A stretch of 64,000 bases of DNA, taken from Bremerella sp. P1. GTDB lineage: Bacteria; Planctomycetota; Planctomycetia; Pirellulales; Pirellulaceae. Positions 47,002 through 56,910 of this stretch are shown here, piece by piece. A model generated the notes under the pieces. The model made no database searches and was not told the origin of the DNA. It worked only from the letters and a program-made list of their open reading frames with translations. The stretch is taken from NCBI RefSeq assembly GCF_028748185.1, contig NZ_CP118164.1, positions 4,365,814 to 4,429,813 on the forward strand, given 5' to 3'. The translations under genes and the position numbers were made by a program. Numbering within the stretch: position 1 is the first letter of the stretch; every line of letters begins with the position of its first letter.

Positions 47002-47933
47002 TCATCTCCGCCAGTTACAAGAATGATATCCCGACGTTCTACGGTGAGTGGTTCATGAATCGCTTGCGCGCCGGGTATTGCAGGATGGTCAATCCGTGGA
47101 ACCGAAAACAGATCAGCCGCGTGTCGCTCGAACTCGAGGATGTGGACGGAATCATTTTCTGGACGAAGAACATCGCCCCGTTTCTGCCAAACCTGAAGGA
47201 AGTTCACGAGCTCGGGTACCGTTTCGTCGTTCAGCACACGATCAACAATTATCCACGGGCACTGGAGTTCTCTGTGGTCGATGCCGACCGCAGCGTCCAG
47301 CACTTGCGCAAGGTTTCGGAAACGTATGGACCACGCACCTGTGTCTGGCGATACGACACGATCGTCATGTCTTCCCTGACACCGGCCGACTTTCACCGTG
47401 AGAACTTCTCGCAGCTGTGCGGCAAACTGGAAGGCGTCACTGACGAAGTGGTCGTGTCGTTTGCCCATCTGTATCAGAAGACTCTCCGGAACATGAACTG
47501 GGCGGGCGAAGAGTTTGGGTTCACCTGGCATGATCCGGACGCCGACGAGAAACGGGCCCTGTTGTTGGAACTGGTGCCGATCGCCAATGTTCATGGAATG
47601 CAGGTGACGGTCTGCTCACAGCCGGATCTGGTCGTGCCCGGGACCAATGAAGCCCGGTGCATCGACGCGGCACGGCTGGAAGAAGTTTCCGGGCGGACTA
47701 TCCGTGTTGAAAAACGTGGAGCCCGCAAGGAGTGCGGCTGCTTCGCGTCCAAGGACATCGGCGACTATGACACCTGCCCACATGGGTGCGTCTACTGTTA
47801 CGCGGTGCAAAACCGTAATCTGGCTCAGCGGCGTTACCACGAACATGACCCGGATTCCGAGTTCTTGTACCCAGTGCCGGGAGCGCCGGCGGATGAGCCG
47901 CGTCCGGACCCACAACGAAAACTCTTTGACTGA
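46998..47933 (+). CDS. DUF1848 protein, radical-SAM-like Fe-S enzyme
   Basis: A 311-residue protein of the DUF1848 family. The N-terminal half is a TIM-barrel-like region (IIFWTKNIAPFL, YRFVVQHTINNYP). The C terminus carries the family's cysteine signature: CGC near residue 245, then DTCPHGCVYCYA at about 257-268, a CxxxCxxC-type cluster that probably binds 4Fe-4S. Related SplB-like proteins perform radical SAM chemistry on nucleic acids; the DUF1848 substrate is unknown. It forms an overlapping pair with the methyltransferase-like gene. Confidence 0.8.
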   Translation: MIISASYKNDIPTFYGEWFMNRLRAGYCRMVNPWNRKQISRVSLELEDVDGIIFWTKNIAPFLPNLKEVHELGYRFVVQHTINNYPRALEFSVVDADRSVQHLRKVSETYGPRTCVWRYDTIVMSSLTPADFHRENFSQLCGKLEGVTDEVVVSFAHLYQKTLRNMNWAGEEFGFTWHDPDADEKRALLLELVPIANVHGMQVTVCSQPDLVVPGTNEARCIDAARLEEVSGRTIRVEKRGARKECGCFASKDIGDYDTCPHGCVYCYAVQNRNLAQRRYHEHDPDSEFLYPVPGAPADEPRPDPQRKLFD

Positions 47934-47976
47934 GTCGGAATGCGATGCGAAGCAGCGATGAAGGATCCCACACCCA

Positions 47977-50115
47977 ATGAATGGCAGTTCGTTTAAGGAT
48001 ATCGAAAAGCTGGAAGCCGACCTCTGGTCGGCAGCGGACAACCTGCGCGCGAATTCGAAGCTCACGTCGAGTGATTACTTCATGCCGGTCTTGGGGATCA
48101 TTTTTCTCCGTCATGCTGCCAATCGTTTTGACACGGCCACGAAGCAGATCGAAGAGGACAAAGCTGCGGGCAAAATGCCCAAGCGAAAGGTTATCGACCA
48201 GGACTACATTCGTCGCCGTGCCCTGCCGCTTCCAGAAGAGGCTCGTTACGACTGGATCATGACGATGGCGTCCAGTGGCGAGAAGGCTCTTCCGACGCTG
48301 GTCACGGACGCGATGAAAGCGATCGAGGAAAAGTTCGATCCGCTGAAGGGTGTCCTGCCGAAAGACTACGGAATCTTTGAGCCGCAGGTTCTCGAAGACT
48401 TGATGCGACTGTTTAACAGTGAGCAGATTCGCAGTGCCACGGGCGATGTGTTCGGCCGCATCTACGAGTACTTCCTGGCGCGGTTCTCCATTCAGAAAGC
48501 CCACGACAACGGCGAGTTCTTCACGCCGTCTTCGCTCGTGCAGATGATCGTCAACGTCATCGAGCCGGATCACGGCAAGGTCTTTGATCCAGCCTGCGGT
48601 TCCGGCGGGATGTTCGTGCAGTCCAGTCATTTCATCGAACACGAAGGTGGTGACACCGCGAAAAAGGTTGTGTTTTATGGGCAGGAGAAGAATCCGGACA
48701 CAATCCGCATCGCGCAGATGAACCTCGCCGTGCATGGTCTGACTGGCGAGATCGCCGAGGCCATCACCTACTACCAGGACGAACATAATCTGGTTGGTGG
48801 AGCCGACTTCGTGATGGCCAATCCTCCGTTCAACGTCGACCTCGTCGATGCGGAACGGATCAAGACGGATACGCAACGGCTGCCGTTCGGGCTGCCGGGC
48901 GTCAACAAGCAGAAAAAGGTCTCAAACGGCAACTACCTGTGGATTTCGTATTTCTGGAGCTACCTCAATGAGACGGGCCGGGCCGGCTTTGTCATGTCGT
49001 CGCAGGCCTCCAGTGGCGGCCACGGCGAGAAGGACGTCCGCGAGCGGATTGTGAAGACCGGCGACGTCGATGTGATGATGTCGATCCGGTCGAACTTCTT
49101 CTATACGCGGACGGTCCCCTGCGAGTTGTGGTTCTTCGATCGCGGTAAGCCGAACGAGCGTCGCGACAAAGTCCTGATGATCGATGCGCGGAACGTCTTC
49201 CGGAAGGTGAATCGCACGATCTGCGACTTCTCGCCGGAACAGATGGCAAACCTAAGTTCCATCGTCTGGTTGTACCGCGGTCAAAAGGACCGCTTCATCG
49301 CTCTGGTTCAAAGTTACCTGGTAGCGATCACGGCAGAGTGTGCAGCAATCCCGCCGGCCTTGGAGCAATTCGAGGCAACGCTGGCAGATCTCGAAGGGAA
49401 GTACAAAGCATTTGAAACGGCAATGCAGAGTTGTGAATCGCTGCCAGCCGAGTCGAAGGCATCGGTCGAGGAATCAGCACTGGAGCATCGTGAAGCCATC
49501 CAGCCTTACCGGAAGGATCGCAAGTCGTTGGATGCCGACCTTTCGGCGTTCGTGAAAGTGACAAACGGCAAACCTCCGGCAACCACTCGGCCACAGCAAA
49601 CAGCCCGCTCGAAGTTTGATCCACTTGCAGAACGCATTCGTGGCCTAATTAAGCAGATTGATCTGCTCTACAAGATTGCGGAACGAACACATGGTTACAT
49701 CGGGAAAATGCTCGCTGACGCGAATGACGATGCAAAAGAATCGCTCACTTACGATCGGCGTCAGATTGGTCGGGATCTGAAGCAGCTTGAGGTTCAACGG
49801 AGAGACGCCGTAGAGCAGTTGCGGCGAGCTGTGTATTTCCACCGGCAGGTGACGTGGCTATTGGAGCGTTTTCCAGAAGGCAAACTGACGGACGTGCCAG
49901 GATTGGTAAAAGTCACGGACCGGGATGACATCGAAGCTGCAGATTGGAGTCTTAGTCCCGCTAGATACGTTGGAGTCGCGCCTGCTGAGGTTGATGACGA
50001 TTTCGACTTTGATGAGACGATTCGCGACATTCACACAGAACTTGTAGATCTGAATGGTGAGGCTGTCGAGCTCGCGAAAGTGATTCACGTTAACTTCGAG
50101 GAGATGGGGCTGTGA
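47977..50115 (+). CDS. hsdM: type I restriction-modification methylase HsdM with helical insertion
   Basis: N6-adenine DNA methyltransferase of a type I system. The HsdM_N helical domain starts near residue 8. SAM motif I is FDPACGSGGMFV and catalytic motif IV is VMANPPFN, with the target-handling region after it. Canonical HsdM is about 500 residues; this one has 712. Residues about 427-650 form an extra, strongly helical, charged segment between the catalytic part and the HsdS-binding tail (IEAADWSLSPARYVG). It overlaps hsdS by four bases (GTGA). Confidence 0.93.
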   Translation: MNGSSFKDIEKLEADLWSAADNLRANSKLTSSDYFMPVLGIIFLRHAANRFDTATKQIEEDKAAGKMPKRKVIDQDYIRRRALPLPEEARYDWIMTMASSGEKALPTLVTDAMKAIEEKFDPLKGVLPKDYGIFEPQVLEDLMRLFNSEQIRSATGDVFGRIYEYFLARFSIQKAHDNGEFFTPSSLVQMIVNVIEPDHGKVFDPACGSGGMFVQSSHFIEHEGGDTAKKVVFYGQEKNPDTIRIAQMNLAVHGLTGEIAEAITYYQDEHNLVGGADFVMANPPFNVDLVDAERIKTDTQRLPFGLPGVNKQKKVSNGNYLWISYFWSYLNETGRAGFVMSSQASSGGHGEKDVRERIVKTGDVDVMMSIRSNFFYTRTVPCELWFFDRGKPNERRDKVLMIDARNVFRKVNRTICDFSPEQMANLSSIVWLYRGQKDRFIALVQSYLVAITAECAAIPPALEQFEATLADLEGKYKAFETAMQSCESLPAESKASVEESALEHREAIQPYRKDRKSLDADLSAFVKVTNGKPPATTRPQQTARSKFDPLAERIRGLIKQIDLLYKIAERTHGYIGKMLADANDDAKESLTYDRRQIGRDLKQLEVQRRDAVEQLRRAVYFHRQVTWLLERFPEGKLTDVPGLVKVTDRDDIEAADWSLSPARYVGVAPAEVDDDFDFDETIRDIHTELVDLNGEAVELAKVIHVNFEEMGL

Positions 50116-51341
50116 CATTTCCTCAAGTTAGCTTTGGCTCGCTCTACTCGGAACCAGTCAGGAATGGATTGACCCGACCGACTGCCGTGCGGGGCTCAGG
50201 TTATCGAATGGTCAATATGGGCGAGTTATTCGCCTATGACCGCATCGGCGGCCAACCGATGGAGAGAGTGCAACTAAATGAGCGTGAATTGACTGTCGCA
50301 ACACTAGAACAAGGCGATCTCCTATTTGCCCGATCTTCACTGAAGGTTGAGGGGACGGGAAAGTGCTCACTCGTCGTTTCACTTCCTGAAACTACGACAT
50401 TCGAATCGCATCTCATTCGCGCACGACTAGAGAGGACCAGAGCAGATTCGCGATTCTACTTCTACTTCTTTCAATCGTATGTTGGACGAGCCACAGTTCT
50501 CTCAATAGCAAAACAAGTTGGCGCCGCAGGGCTTGCGGGAAGCAAGTTGGCAGATCTCAAGGTGCCGCGGCCTCCCCTCGACACGCAGGTGAGGATTGCC
50601 GACGTCCTCACTGCCTATGACGACCTGATCGACAACAACCAGCAGCGCATGAGCTTGTTGGAAGAGTCGGCGCGGCTTCTCTTTGAAGAGTGGTTTGTCC
50701 GTCTCCGCTTTCCCGGGCACGAGCACACCCGGATCGTCAAGGGAATCCCCGAGGGTTGGGAACGTCGGCCACTGGGCGACTGCGCGAAGTTCCTTTCGGG
50801 TGGGACACCCAGGAAGTCGCGACCAGAGTTTTGGGAGGGACACATTCCCTGGATCAGTTCCAAAGAGATGACACAACTTCGCCTTCAGGATTCGTCACTT
50901 CGAGTCACTCAGGAGGGAGCAGAACAGGGAACCCGACTTGTCCCGACAAACACTATACTGGCCGTCGTTCGAGGGATGTCTCTGGCAAAAGAATTCCGTG
51001 TTGCCGTCTGTAGCCAACCGGTGACATTCAACCAAGACCTCAAGGCGCTTGTAGCCGTTTCAGACATTCGGCCTGAGTATCTCTTCGCTTCGCTCGTGTC
51101 ACAGCGTGATCAGATCCGCGATCGTGCCACAGAAGCCTCACATGGTACGAAGAAACTAGACACTCCGGTGTTGTCCGCAGTGCCGATCCTGGTCGCGCCG
51201 GAGCGACTTCAGCGAGCGTTCTGTGACTGGGTCGTTCCAATGAACAAACTCTGGGACAACTGCTGGCGACAGAATCAGAAGCTGCGCGAGGCACGCGACC
51301 TTCTGTTGCCGCGCCTAATGAGCGGGGAGGTGGCAGCATGA
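50112..51341 (+). CDS. hsdS: type I specificity subunit HsdS
   Basis: Target recognition subunit of 409 residues with two recognition domains, about 1-150 and about 215-370. They are separated by the conserved long helix that starts at QVRIADVLTAYDDLIDNNQQ and closed by a similar C-terminal helix (WVVPMNKLWDNCWRQNQKL). The two domains read different half-sites of a bipartite sequence; the motif is not predictable. GTG start overlapping the hsdM stop; its TGA overlaps the next ATG. Confidence 0.92.
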   Translation: MTFPQVSFGSLYSEPVRNGLTRPTAVRGSGYRMVNMGELFAYDRIGGQPMERVQLNERELTVATLEQGDLLFARSSLKVEGTGKCSLVVSLPETTTFESHLIRARLERTRADSRFYFYFFQSYVGRATVLSIAKQVGAAGLAGSKLADLKVPRPPLDTQVRIADVLTAYDDLIDNNQQRMSLLEESARLLFEEWFVRLRFPGHEHTRIVKGIPEGWERRPLGDCAKFLSGGTPRKSRPEFWEGHIPWISSKEMTQLRLQDSSLRVTQEGAEQGTRLVPTNTILAVVRGMSLAKEFRVAVCSQPVTFNQDLKALVAVSDIRPEYLFASLVSQRDQIRDRATEASHGTKKLDTPVLSAVPILVAPERLQRAFCDWVVPMNKLWDNCWRQNQKLREARDLLLPRLMSGEVAA

Positions 51342-53443
51342 AGGCCGAAGACGTCAGGCTCACACAACTGCTGGAAGGCCCGAAACAGTTCATCGTCCCG
51401 GTGTTCCAGCGAGATTACAGCTGGGGAACGAAGAACTGTCTGCAGCTGTGGAAAGACATCGTCCGGGTCGGCTCAGACGACAACGCGAAGGCGCACTTCG
51501 TCGGTTCCGTTGTCTACATCGCCGCCGAAGACACGTCCGCAAAGATCACACGCTGGCTGCTCATAGATGGCCAGCAGCGACTCACCACACTGGCGATTCT
51601 GCTGGCCGCGCTTCGGGACCATATCCCGGAAGATGAAGAGGATGAGGAACCTCACGACGAAGAGGGACTCCCCTCAAGAGTCGAGCTGGAGGACTACTAC
51701 CTGTGCAACATCCACGGGAAAGGCGACCGTCGTTACAAACTGCACCTCCGCCGCGCCGACCATGAATCGCTGACGGCAATGATGGACCGGAAGGATTTCC
51801 CGAAGGAATGCTCAGAACGGATTCGGGAGAACTTCGAGTTCTTCAACGAGCAGCTCGCCAACGCCGATCTGGATGTAGTCTATCGCGGAGTCAAGAAACT
51901 GGTGGCGGTCGACGTCTGCCTGACGCGCGGCCAGGACGATCCGCAGATGATCTTCGAGAGCCTGAACTCCACGGGGCTCGACCTGACACAGGCGGATCTG
52001 ATCCGCAACTTCGTGCTGATGCGTCAGGAGGAAGAGGTGCAGACGCAATTATACCACGACCACTGGCAGCCGATTGAGTTGGCGTTCGGTGCCAGATACC
52101 GTACCGACTTCGACAAGTTCGTCCGGGACTATCTGACGCTGCTGCTCCGTCCCAGCAAGCCCATCAAAGCCGACGAAATCTACCAGAACTTCCGGAACTA
52201 CTTTCACAGCGTCGCCAACGGTACATCAATCGAGGAGATCCTGGCGCGGCTGAAACGATTCGGCGAATACTATGTGGCCTTCATTCTTGGGCAGGAAACT
52301 CAGCCGAAACTGAAAGAGGCCTTTCGCCGCCTGCGTGGCCTAGTCGAAGTGGCATCACCGGTAATTCTGCGGCTGTATGACTGCCACGCCCACGCCAAGA
52401 CACTGTCGCTCGATGAATTTGTGGCGGCGGTTGAGATTCTGGAAAGCTATGTCTTTCGCCGCTCGGTCTGTGCCATGCAGACCCGGAGTCTCGGCCAGAT
52501 CTTCGCATCCCTCGCGGCTCGCATTCGCGACGACGCTCCTCTGCTAAGTCTGGAGGTGTCGCTGTACCGGCAAGGGAAGAAGCGACGATTCCCGACCGAT
52601 GCAGAGTTCCGCGAAGCGCTGGAGACGCGAGATGTCTACGACATGCGTCATTGCCACTACCTGCTGGATCGGATCGAAAACGACAGTAAGGAGAAGATCG
52701 ACACGTCGGAATTCACGATCGAGCACGTAATGCCTCAAAATGAAGATCTGCGTCCGGAATGGCAGGCGATGCTCGGTGCCAACTGGCAGTCGATTCGCGA
52801 GGTGTGGTTGCATCGGCTCGGGAACATCACGCTGACGGCGTACAACCCAGAGTACAGCGACCGTCCGTTCGACGAGAAAAAGACCATCGACAACGGGTTC
52901 CTCGACAGTCCGCTGCGGCTGAACAAGTACATTCGCGAACAGACAAAGTGGACACCTCTCGAGATGGAGGCCAGGGGCAAAGACCTGACGGCGCGTGCGA
53001 TCAAGGTGTGGCCAGCCCTGGTGGTGGATCTGGAGGCTGTACGGGCAGCAGAGCTGGAGGAAAGGAAAGCAACGGCAGCCAAGTACAGCGTCGACAAGCT
53101 GGACATGGACCCGGTCAGCAAGGAGCTTTTCGATGCGTTGCGCCCACATGTGCTCTCGATGGGTGAGGATGTAGTCGAGTTGTGCGGTCCGAAGAGTATC
53201 ACGTACCGAGTCTATGACTTCTTCATGGAAGTGGTCCCCCGGAAACAGAGGCTGGCGCTGATTCTCAACCTCGATTTTGCCGAGTGCGAGGATCCAACGC
53301 AGCGAGCAGTCGATGCGACCGAGTATGCATTCATTCCCAATGCCTCGGAGAATGGAGGAGTGTTGTTCAGCATTGTGACTGAAGACCAGGTTTCAGCCGC
53401 ATTGCACGTGATCCGGCAGGCGTACGAAAAGGTTTCGGAGTAG
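51338..53443 (+). CDS. DUF262/DUF1524 (GmrSD-like) nuclease with DUF5655-like tail
   Basis: A 701-residue single-chain GmrSD-type protein. The DUF262 part has VPVFQRDYSW (about residues 20-30) and LIDGQQRLTTLAILL (about 75-90), a ParB-like nucleotide-hydrolysing core. DUF1524 has TIEHVMPQNE (about 460) and HRLGNITLTAYN (about 490), the His-Me-type nuclease site. The last 110 residues look like DUF5655. GmrSD enzymes cut glucosyl-hydroxymethylcytosine-containing phage DNA. It sits between hsdS and hsdR, overlapping hsdS as ATGA and ending five bases before hsdR, so it is an integral part of the operon. Confidence 0.88.
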   Translation: MKAEDVRLTQLLEGPKQFIVPVFQRDYSWGTKNCLQLWKDIVRVGSDDNAKAHFVGSVVYIAAEDTSAKITRWLLIDGQQRLTTLAILLAALRDHIPEDEEDEEPHDEEGLPSRVELEDYYLCNIHGKGDRRYKLHLRRADHESLTAMMDRKDFPKECSERIRENFEFFNEQLANADLDVVYRGVKKLVAVDVCLTRGQDDPQMIFESLNSTGLDLTQADLIRNFVLMRQEEEVQTQLYHDHWQPIELAFGARYRTDFDKFVRDYLTLLLRPSKPIKADEIYQNFRNYFHSVANGTSIEEILARLKRFGEYYVAFILGQETQPKLKEAFRRLRGLVEVASPVILRLYDCHAHAKTLSLDEFVAAVEILESYVFRRSVCAMQTRSLGQIFASLAARIRDDAPLLSLEVSLYRQGKKRRFPTDAEFREALETRDVYDMRHCHYLLDRIENDSKEKIDTSEFTIEHVMPQNEDLRPEWQAMLGANWQSIREVWLHRLGNITLTAYNPEYSDRPFDEKKTIDNGFLDSPLRLNKYIREQTKWTPLEMEARGKDLTARAIKVWPALVVDLEAVRAAELEERKATAAKYSVDKLDMDPVSKELFDALRPHVLSMGEDVVELCGPKSITYRVYDFFMEVVPRKQRLALILNLDFAECEDPTQRAVDATEYAFIPNASENGGVLFSIVTEDQVSAALHVIRQAYEKVSE

Positions 53444-53448
53444 CAGCG

Positions 53449-56400
53449 ATGGCGATCACCGGCATCAACAGTGAAGATCGGCTGGTCCAGAAGACCTTCG
53501 CGGACTACCTGCATCAACAGCTGGGCTGGGAGAGCGTTTATGCCTGGAATGACGAGACATTTGGCCCAACCGGGACGCTGGGACGAACCACCGAACGCGA
53601 TGCGATTCTGCTTCGAGATTTGCGGGATGCGATCACAAGACTCAACCCGCAACTGCCGGAATCGGCCCGCGACGAAGCTCTCCACAAGCTGACTCAGGTC
53701 GACTACGCCCGGTCGCTTGCTCAGCACAACCAGCAGTTCTTCAAGTACATCCGGGACGGCGTTCCGGTCACGTGGCGTGACTCAAATGATGAGATGCAGC
53801 ATGACCATGCCCGTGTGATTGATTTCCGGAACGGTCAGACGAATGGCGTGCCGAACAATCGTTTTGTCGCCGTCCGAGAGTTGAAGATTCAAGGGCTCCG
53901 GGTGCCGCACTACAACCGCCGTGCGGACCTGGTCTGTTTCGTGAATGGCCTGCCGCTTGTGTTCATCGAGCTGAAAGCCGTTTACCGAAACATCCGTCAG
54001 GGTTTCGACAACAATCTGACCGACTACCTGACCGAGCAGGTCATCCCGCATGCCTTCCACCACAACGTGTTTCTGGTCGTCAGCAACGGTGACCGTGCAC
54101 GGTACGGCTCCGTCACCAGCGACTGGGAGCACTTCGCTGAGTGGAAACGTAACGACGAGAAGCAAAAGGGAGAACTGGACGCGAAGGTTCTGCTGGACGG
54201 CATGTTGGCGAAGGATCGGCTTCTGGACATCATCGAGAACTTCATCCTGTTCGATGACAGCCGGCCAGGCGGCACTCGGAAGATCGTTGCTCGCAATCAT
54301 CAGGTGCTGGGCGTCAACAACGCTGTCGGCTCTGTGATGAAGCAGGAAGAGCTGAAGGAACAGTTTCCGCCGGAGAAACGACTGGAGTACCGGATCGCGA
54401 CAGTCGAGTTACCGGAGTCCGAACTCTCCGAAGCAGATCAGATGCTTTTGGAGGCTGGTGAGGAACCAAAGACTGAAATCGCCAAGCGACCGAAGAAGCG
54501 ACCGCGAGTGCTCGAATTGCCGCTTGTCGAACGAGCGCATCCGGACCTTGGACGGCTCGGGGTGTTCTGGCACACACAGGGCAGCGGCAAGTCGTACTCC
54601 ATGGCCTTCTTCGCCCAGAAGGTCCGACGCATGGTCCGCGGCAATTTTACGTTTGTGATCATGACGGATCGCGAAGACCTCGATGACCAGATCTTCCGAA
54701 CATTCGTGGGATGTGGCGTTGCCGACGAAAAGACTCCCCGGGCCGGTTCCGGCAAAGAACTGAAGGCGCTCTTGCAGGAGAACCACCGCTTCATTTTCAG
54801 CCTGGTCCACAAGTTCAATCAAAACGTCAGCCCGGACGAGCCGTACAGCACACGCGATGACATTATCGTGATCTCGGACGAAGCGCATCGAACACAGGCT
54901 GGTAAACTGGCCCGTAACATGAGGCTGGCGCTTCCGAATGCTTCCTTCATCGGCTTCACTGGTACACCGCTCTTCAAACATGACCACATTACGAAGCGAA
55001 TCTTTGGAACGTACGTCTCGAAGTACGACTTCAAGCGGTCTGAGGAAGATCACTCCACTGTCCGGCTGGTCTATGAAAACCGGGGCGAGAAGCTGGGGCT
55101 CGCGCGATTGGACTTGAACGACCGGATTGCCGAGAAGGTCGCTGAGGCCGATCTGGATCAGGATCAGACTGCCCTGCTCGAGAAGCTTCTCGGCAAGGAT
55201 TACGAGGTCATCACTGCCGACGATCGGCTGGACAAGTTGGCCGAGGATTTTGTCGAACATTGCTCGACGCGATGGCAGTCTGGAAAGTCAATGTTCGTTT
55301 GCGTCGACAAGATCACCTGCGCTCGTATGTACGAACGGATCATTCCTCGATGGAACGATCGCATCCTACAACTGCGTGCACAGATCCCCATTGCCGAAGC
55401 TCAGCTTCAGGCAACCACGAGTGACGATCTTCGCGAGAAACGCGCAGACGAACTTGCAGAACTGCATCAGCGGATCGCGTGGATGGAATCCACAATCATC
55501 GAGATCATCATCAGCGAAGCGCAGAACGAGGTGAAAGACTTCCAGAAATGGAACTTTGACATCGTGCCCCACCGCGAACGGATCAAACGAGGATTCACTG
55601 ACGCGAGTGGACAGAATCTGAGTGTAGAGGATGCATTCAAGTCACCGAAACATCCTTTCCGGGTTGCGGTCGTCTGTGCGATGTGGCTTACAGGGTTCGA
55701 CGTCGAATGTCTGTCAACTCTGTACATCGACAAGCCCATGAAGGCCCACACTCTGATGCAGGCAATTGCCCGAGCCAACCGTGTGTATCCGGGCAAGGAC
55801 TGTGGCGTCATCGTCGACTACAACGGAATGTTGAAGAGTCTGCGGAAAGCACTCGCGCAGTATGCCGTAGGAGACGATGAGGCCACGCCGCCGGATGAGG
55901 TGGTCGAGCCGATTGAGAATCTTGTCGCGTCATTGGTTGATGCCCTTGATGCGGCAGAAGACCACTTGCGCGGACTCGGATTCGATCCAGCGCGTTTCGA
56001 TGGAGCGAGTGGCTTCGATCGAATCTCTGCAATTCGGGATGGTGCCGACGCGGTCTGCGTGACGGACGAGGCAAAGCGCCGGTTCGAGATAATGGCGAGG
56101 GAAGTCTTCAATCGGTTTAAGGCACTTCTAACCGAACCGAGCGCATTTCAATACGCGTTGCGGCACGACAATCTCGAAGCGATCTACAAGAAGCTGGAAG
56201 AGAAGCGGGACACTGCTGATGTCACTGCCGTCCTGAAGGAACTGCATCGTGTCGTGAATGAGGCAATCCGGGCTGCAGGCCCTGGCGAGGACCATGCCGA
56301 GGGACTGACAATCGACCTGAGTCAGATCGACTTTGAAAAGCTGAAGGAGGAGTTCAAGCAAGTGCGCCGGAAAAACACGGCGTTACAAGACATTCGAGAC

Positions 56401-56910
56401 GTCGTTGAAAGAAAGCTCCAGGCGATGGTGAATACGAATCCATTGATGATGGATTACTACCGCAGGTACCAGGAGATAATTGCGGACTACAACCGCGAAA
56501 AGGACAGAACAACAGTCGAGCAGACGTTCGCGGCGCTTGTCGCTCTCGCCGCGAGTCTTGATGAGGAGCAGCAGCGGGCCGTCGAGGAGGGGTTGTCTCC
56601 CGAGGAAATGGCGATCTTCGACCTTCTCAAACGAGACACTCTGACGAAAGGAGACCGGGAGAGAGTAAAGCAGGCCAGTAAAGCGTTGCTTCTGAGTATT
56701 CGCGACCTCTTGGCACCGATGGACCTTTGGACTCGAAATGCACAGACACAGGCCGAAGTCCAGACTTCGATTCTTGATTGGTTGTACGAAACCTTGCCGC
56801 AACCGCCCTTCACTGAAAAAGACACGAGCGATCTGGCGGAGCGGCTATATGAACATGTGTGGCAACAGAGTGAGGCGGGTATTTTGACTTCGGGCCCCAC
56901 CCAATCATGA
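53449..56910 (+). CDS. hsdR: type I restriction subunit HsdR
   Basis: ATP-dependent translocase and nuclease of the type I system, 1,153 residues. The N-terminal PD-(D/E)XK nuclease is visible as NRRADLVCFVNGLPLVFIEL followed by K (about 154-175). The SF2 motor has Walker A WHTQGSGKSYS (about 370), DEAH box VISDEAHRTQ (about 475), motif III GFTGTPLF and the C-terminal lobe with WLTGFDVECLSTLY and QAIARANRVYPGK. The helical C terminus anchors to the methylase. All parts look intact. Overlaps the XRE gene as ATGA. Confidence 0.94.
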   Translation: MAITGINSEDRLVQKTFADYLHQQLGWESVYAWNDETFGPTGTLGRTTERDAILLRDLRDAITRLNPQLPESARDEALHKLTQVDYARSLAQHNQQFFKYIRDGVPVTWRDSNDEMQHDHARVIDFRNGQTNGVPNNRFVAVRELKIQGLRVPHYNRRADLVCFVNGLPLVFIELKAVYRNIRQGFDNNLTDYLTEQVIPHAFHHNVFLVVSNGDRARYGSVTSDWEHFAEWKRNDEKQKGELDAKVLLDGMLAKDRLLDIIENFILFDDSRPGGTRKIVARNHQVLGVNNAVGSVMKQEELKEQFPPEKRLEYRIATVELPESELSEADQMLLEAGEEPKTEIAKRPKKRPRVLELPLVERAHPDLGRLGVFWHTQGSGKSYSMAFFAQKVRRMVRGNFTFVIMTDREDLDDQIFRTFVGCGVADEKTPRAGSGKELKALLQENHRFIFSLVHKFNQNVSPDEPYSTRDDIIVISDEAHRTQAGKLARNMRLALPNASFIGFTGTPLFKHDHITKRIFGTYVSKYDFKRSEEDHSTVRLVYENRGEKLGLARLDLNDRIAEKVAEADLDQDQTALLEKLLGKDYEVITADDRLDKLAEDFVEHCSTRWQSGKSMFVCVDKITCARMYERIIPRWNDRILQLRAQIPIAEAQLQATTSDDLREKRADELAELHQRIAWMESTIIEIIISEAQNEVKDFQKWNFDIVPHRERIKRGFTDASGQNLSVEDAFKSPKHPFRVAVVCAMWLTGFDVECLSTLYIDKPMKAHTLMQAIARANRVYPGKDCGVIVDYNGMLKSLRKALAQYAVGDDEATPPDEVVEPIENLVASLVDALDAAEDHLRGLGFDPARFDGASGFDRISAIRDGADAVCVTDEAKRRFEIMAREVFNRFKALLTEPSAFQYALRHDNLEAIYKKLEEKRDTADVTAVLKELHRVVNEAIRAAGPGEDHAEGLTIDLSQIDFEKLKEEFKQVRRKNTALQDIRDVVERKLQAMVNTNPLMMDYYRRYQEIIADYNREKDRTTVEQTFAALVALAASLDEEQQRAVEEGLSPEEMAIFDLLKRDTLTKGDRERVKQASKALLLSIRDLLAPMDLWTRNAQTQAEVQTSILDWLYETLPQPPFTEKDTSDLAERLYEHVWQQSEAGILTSGPTQS

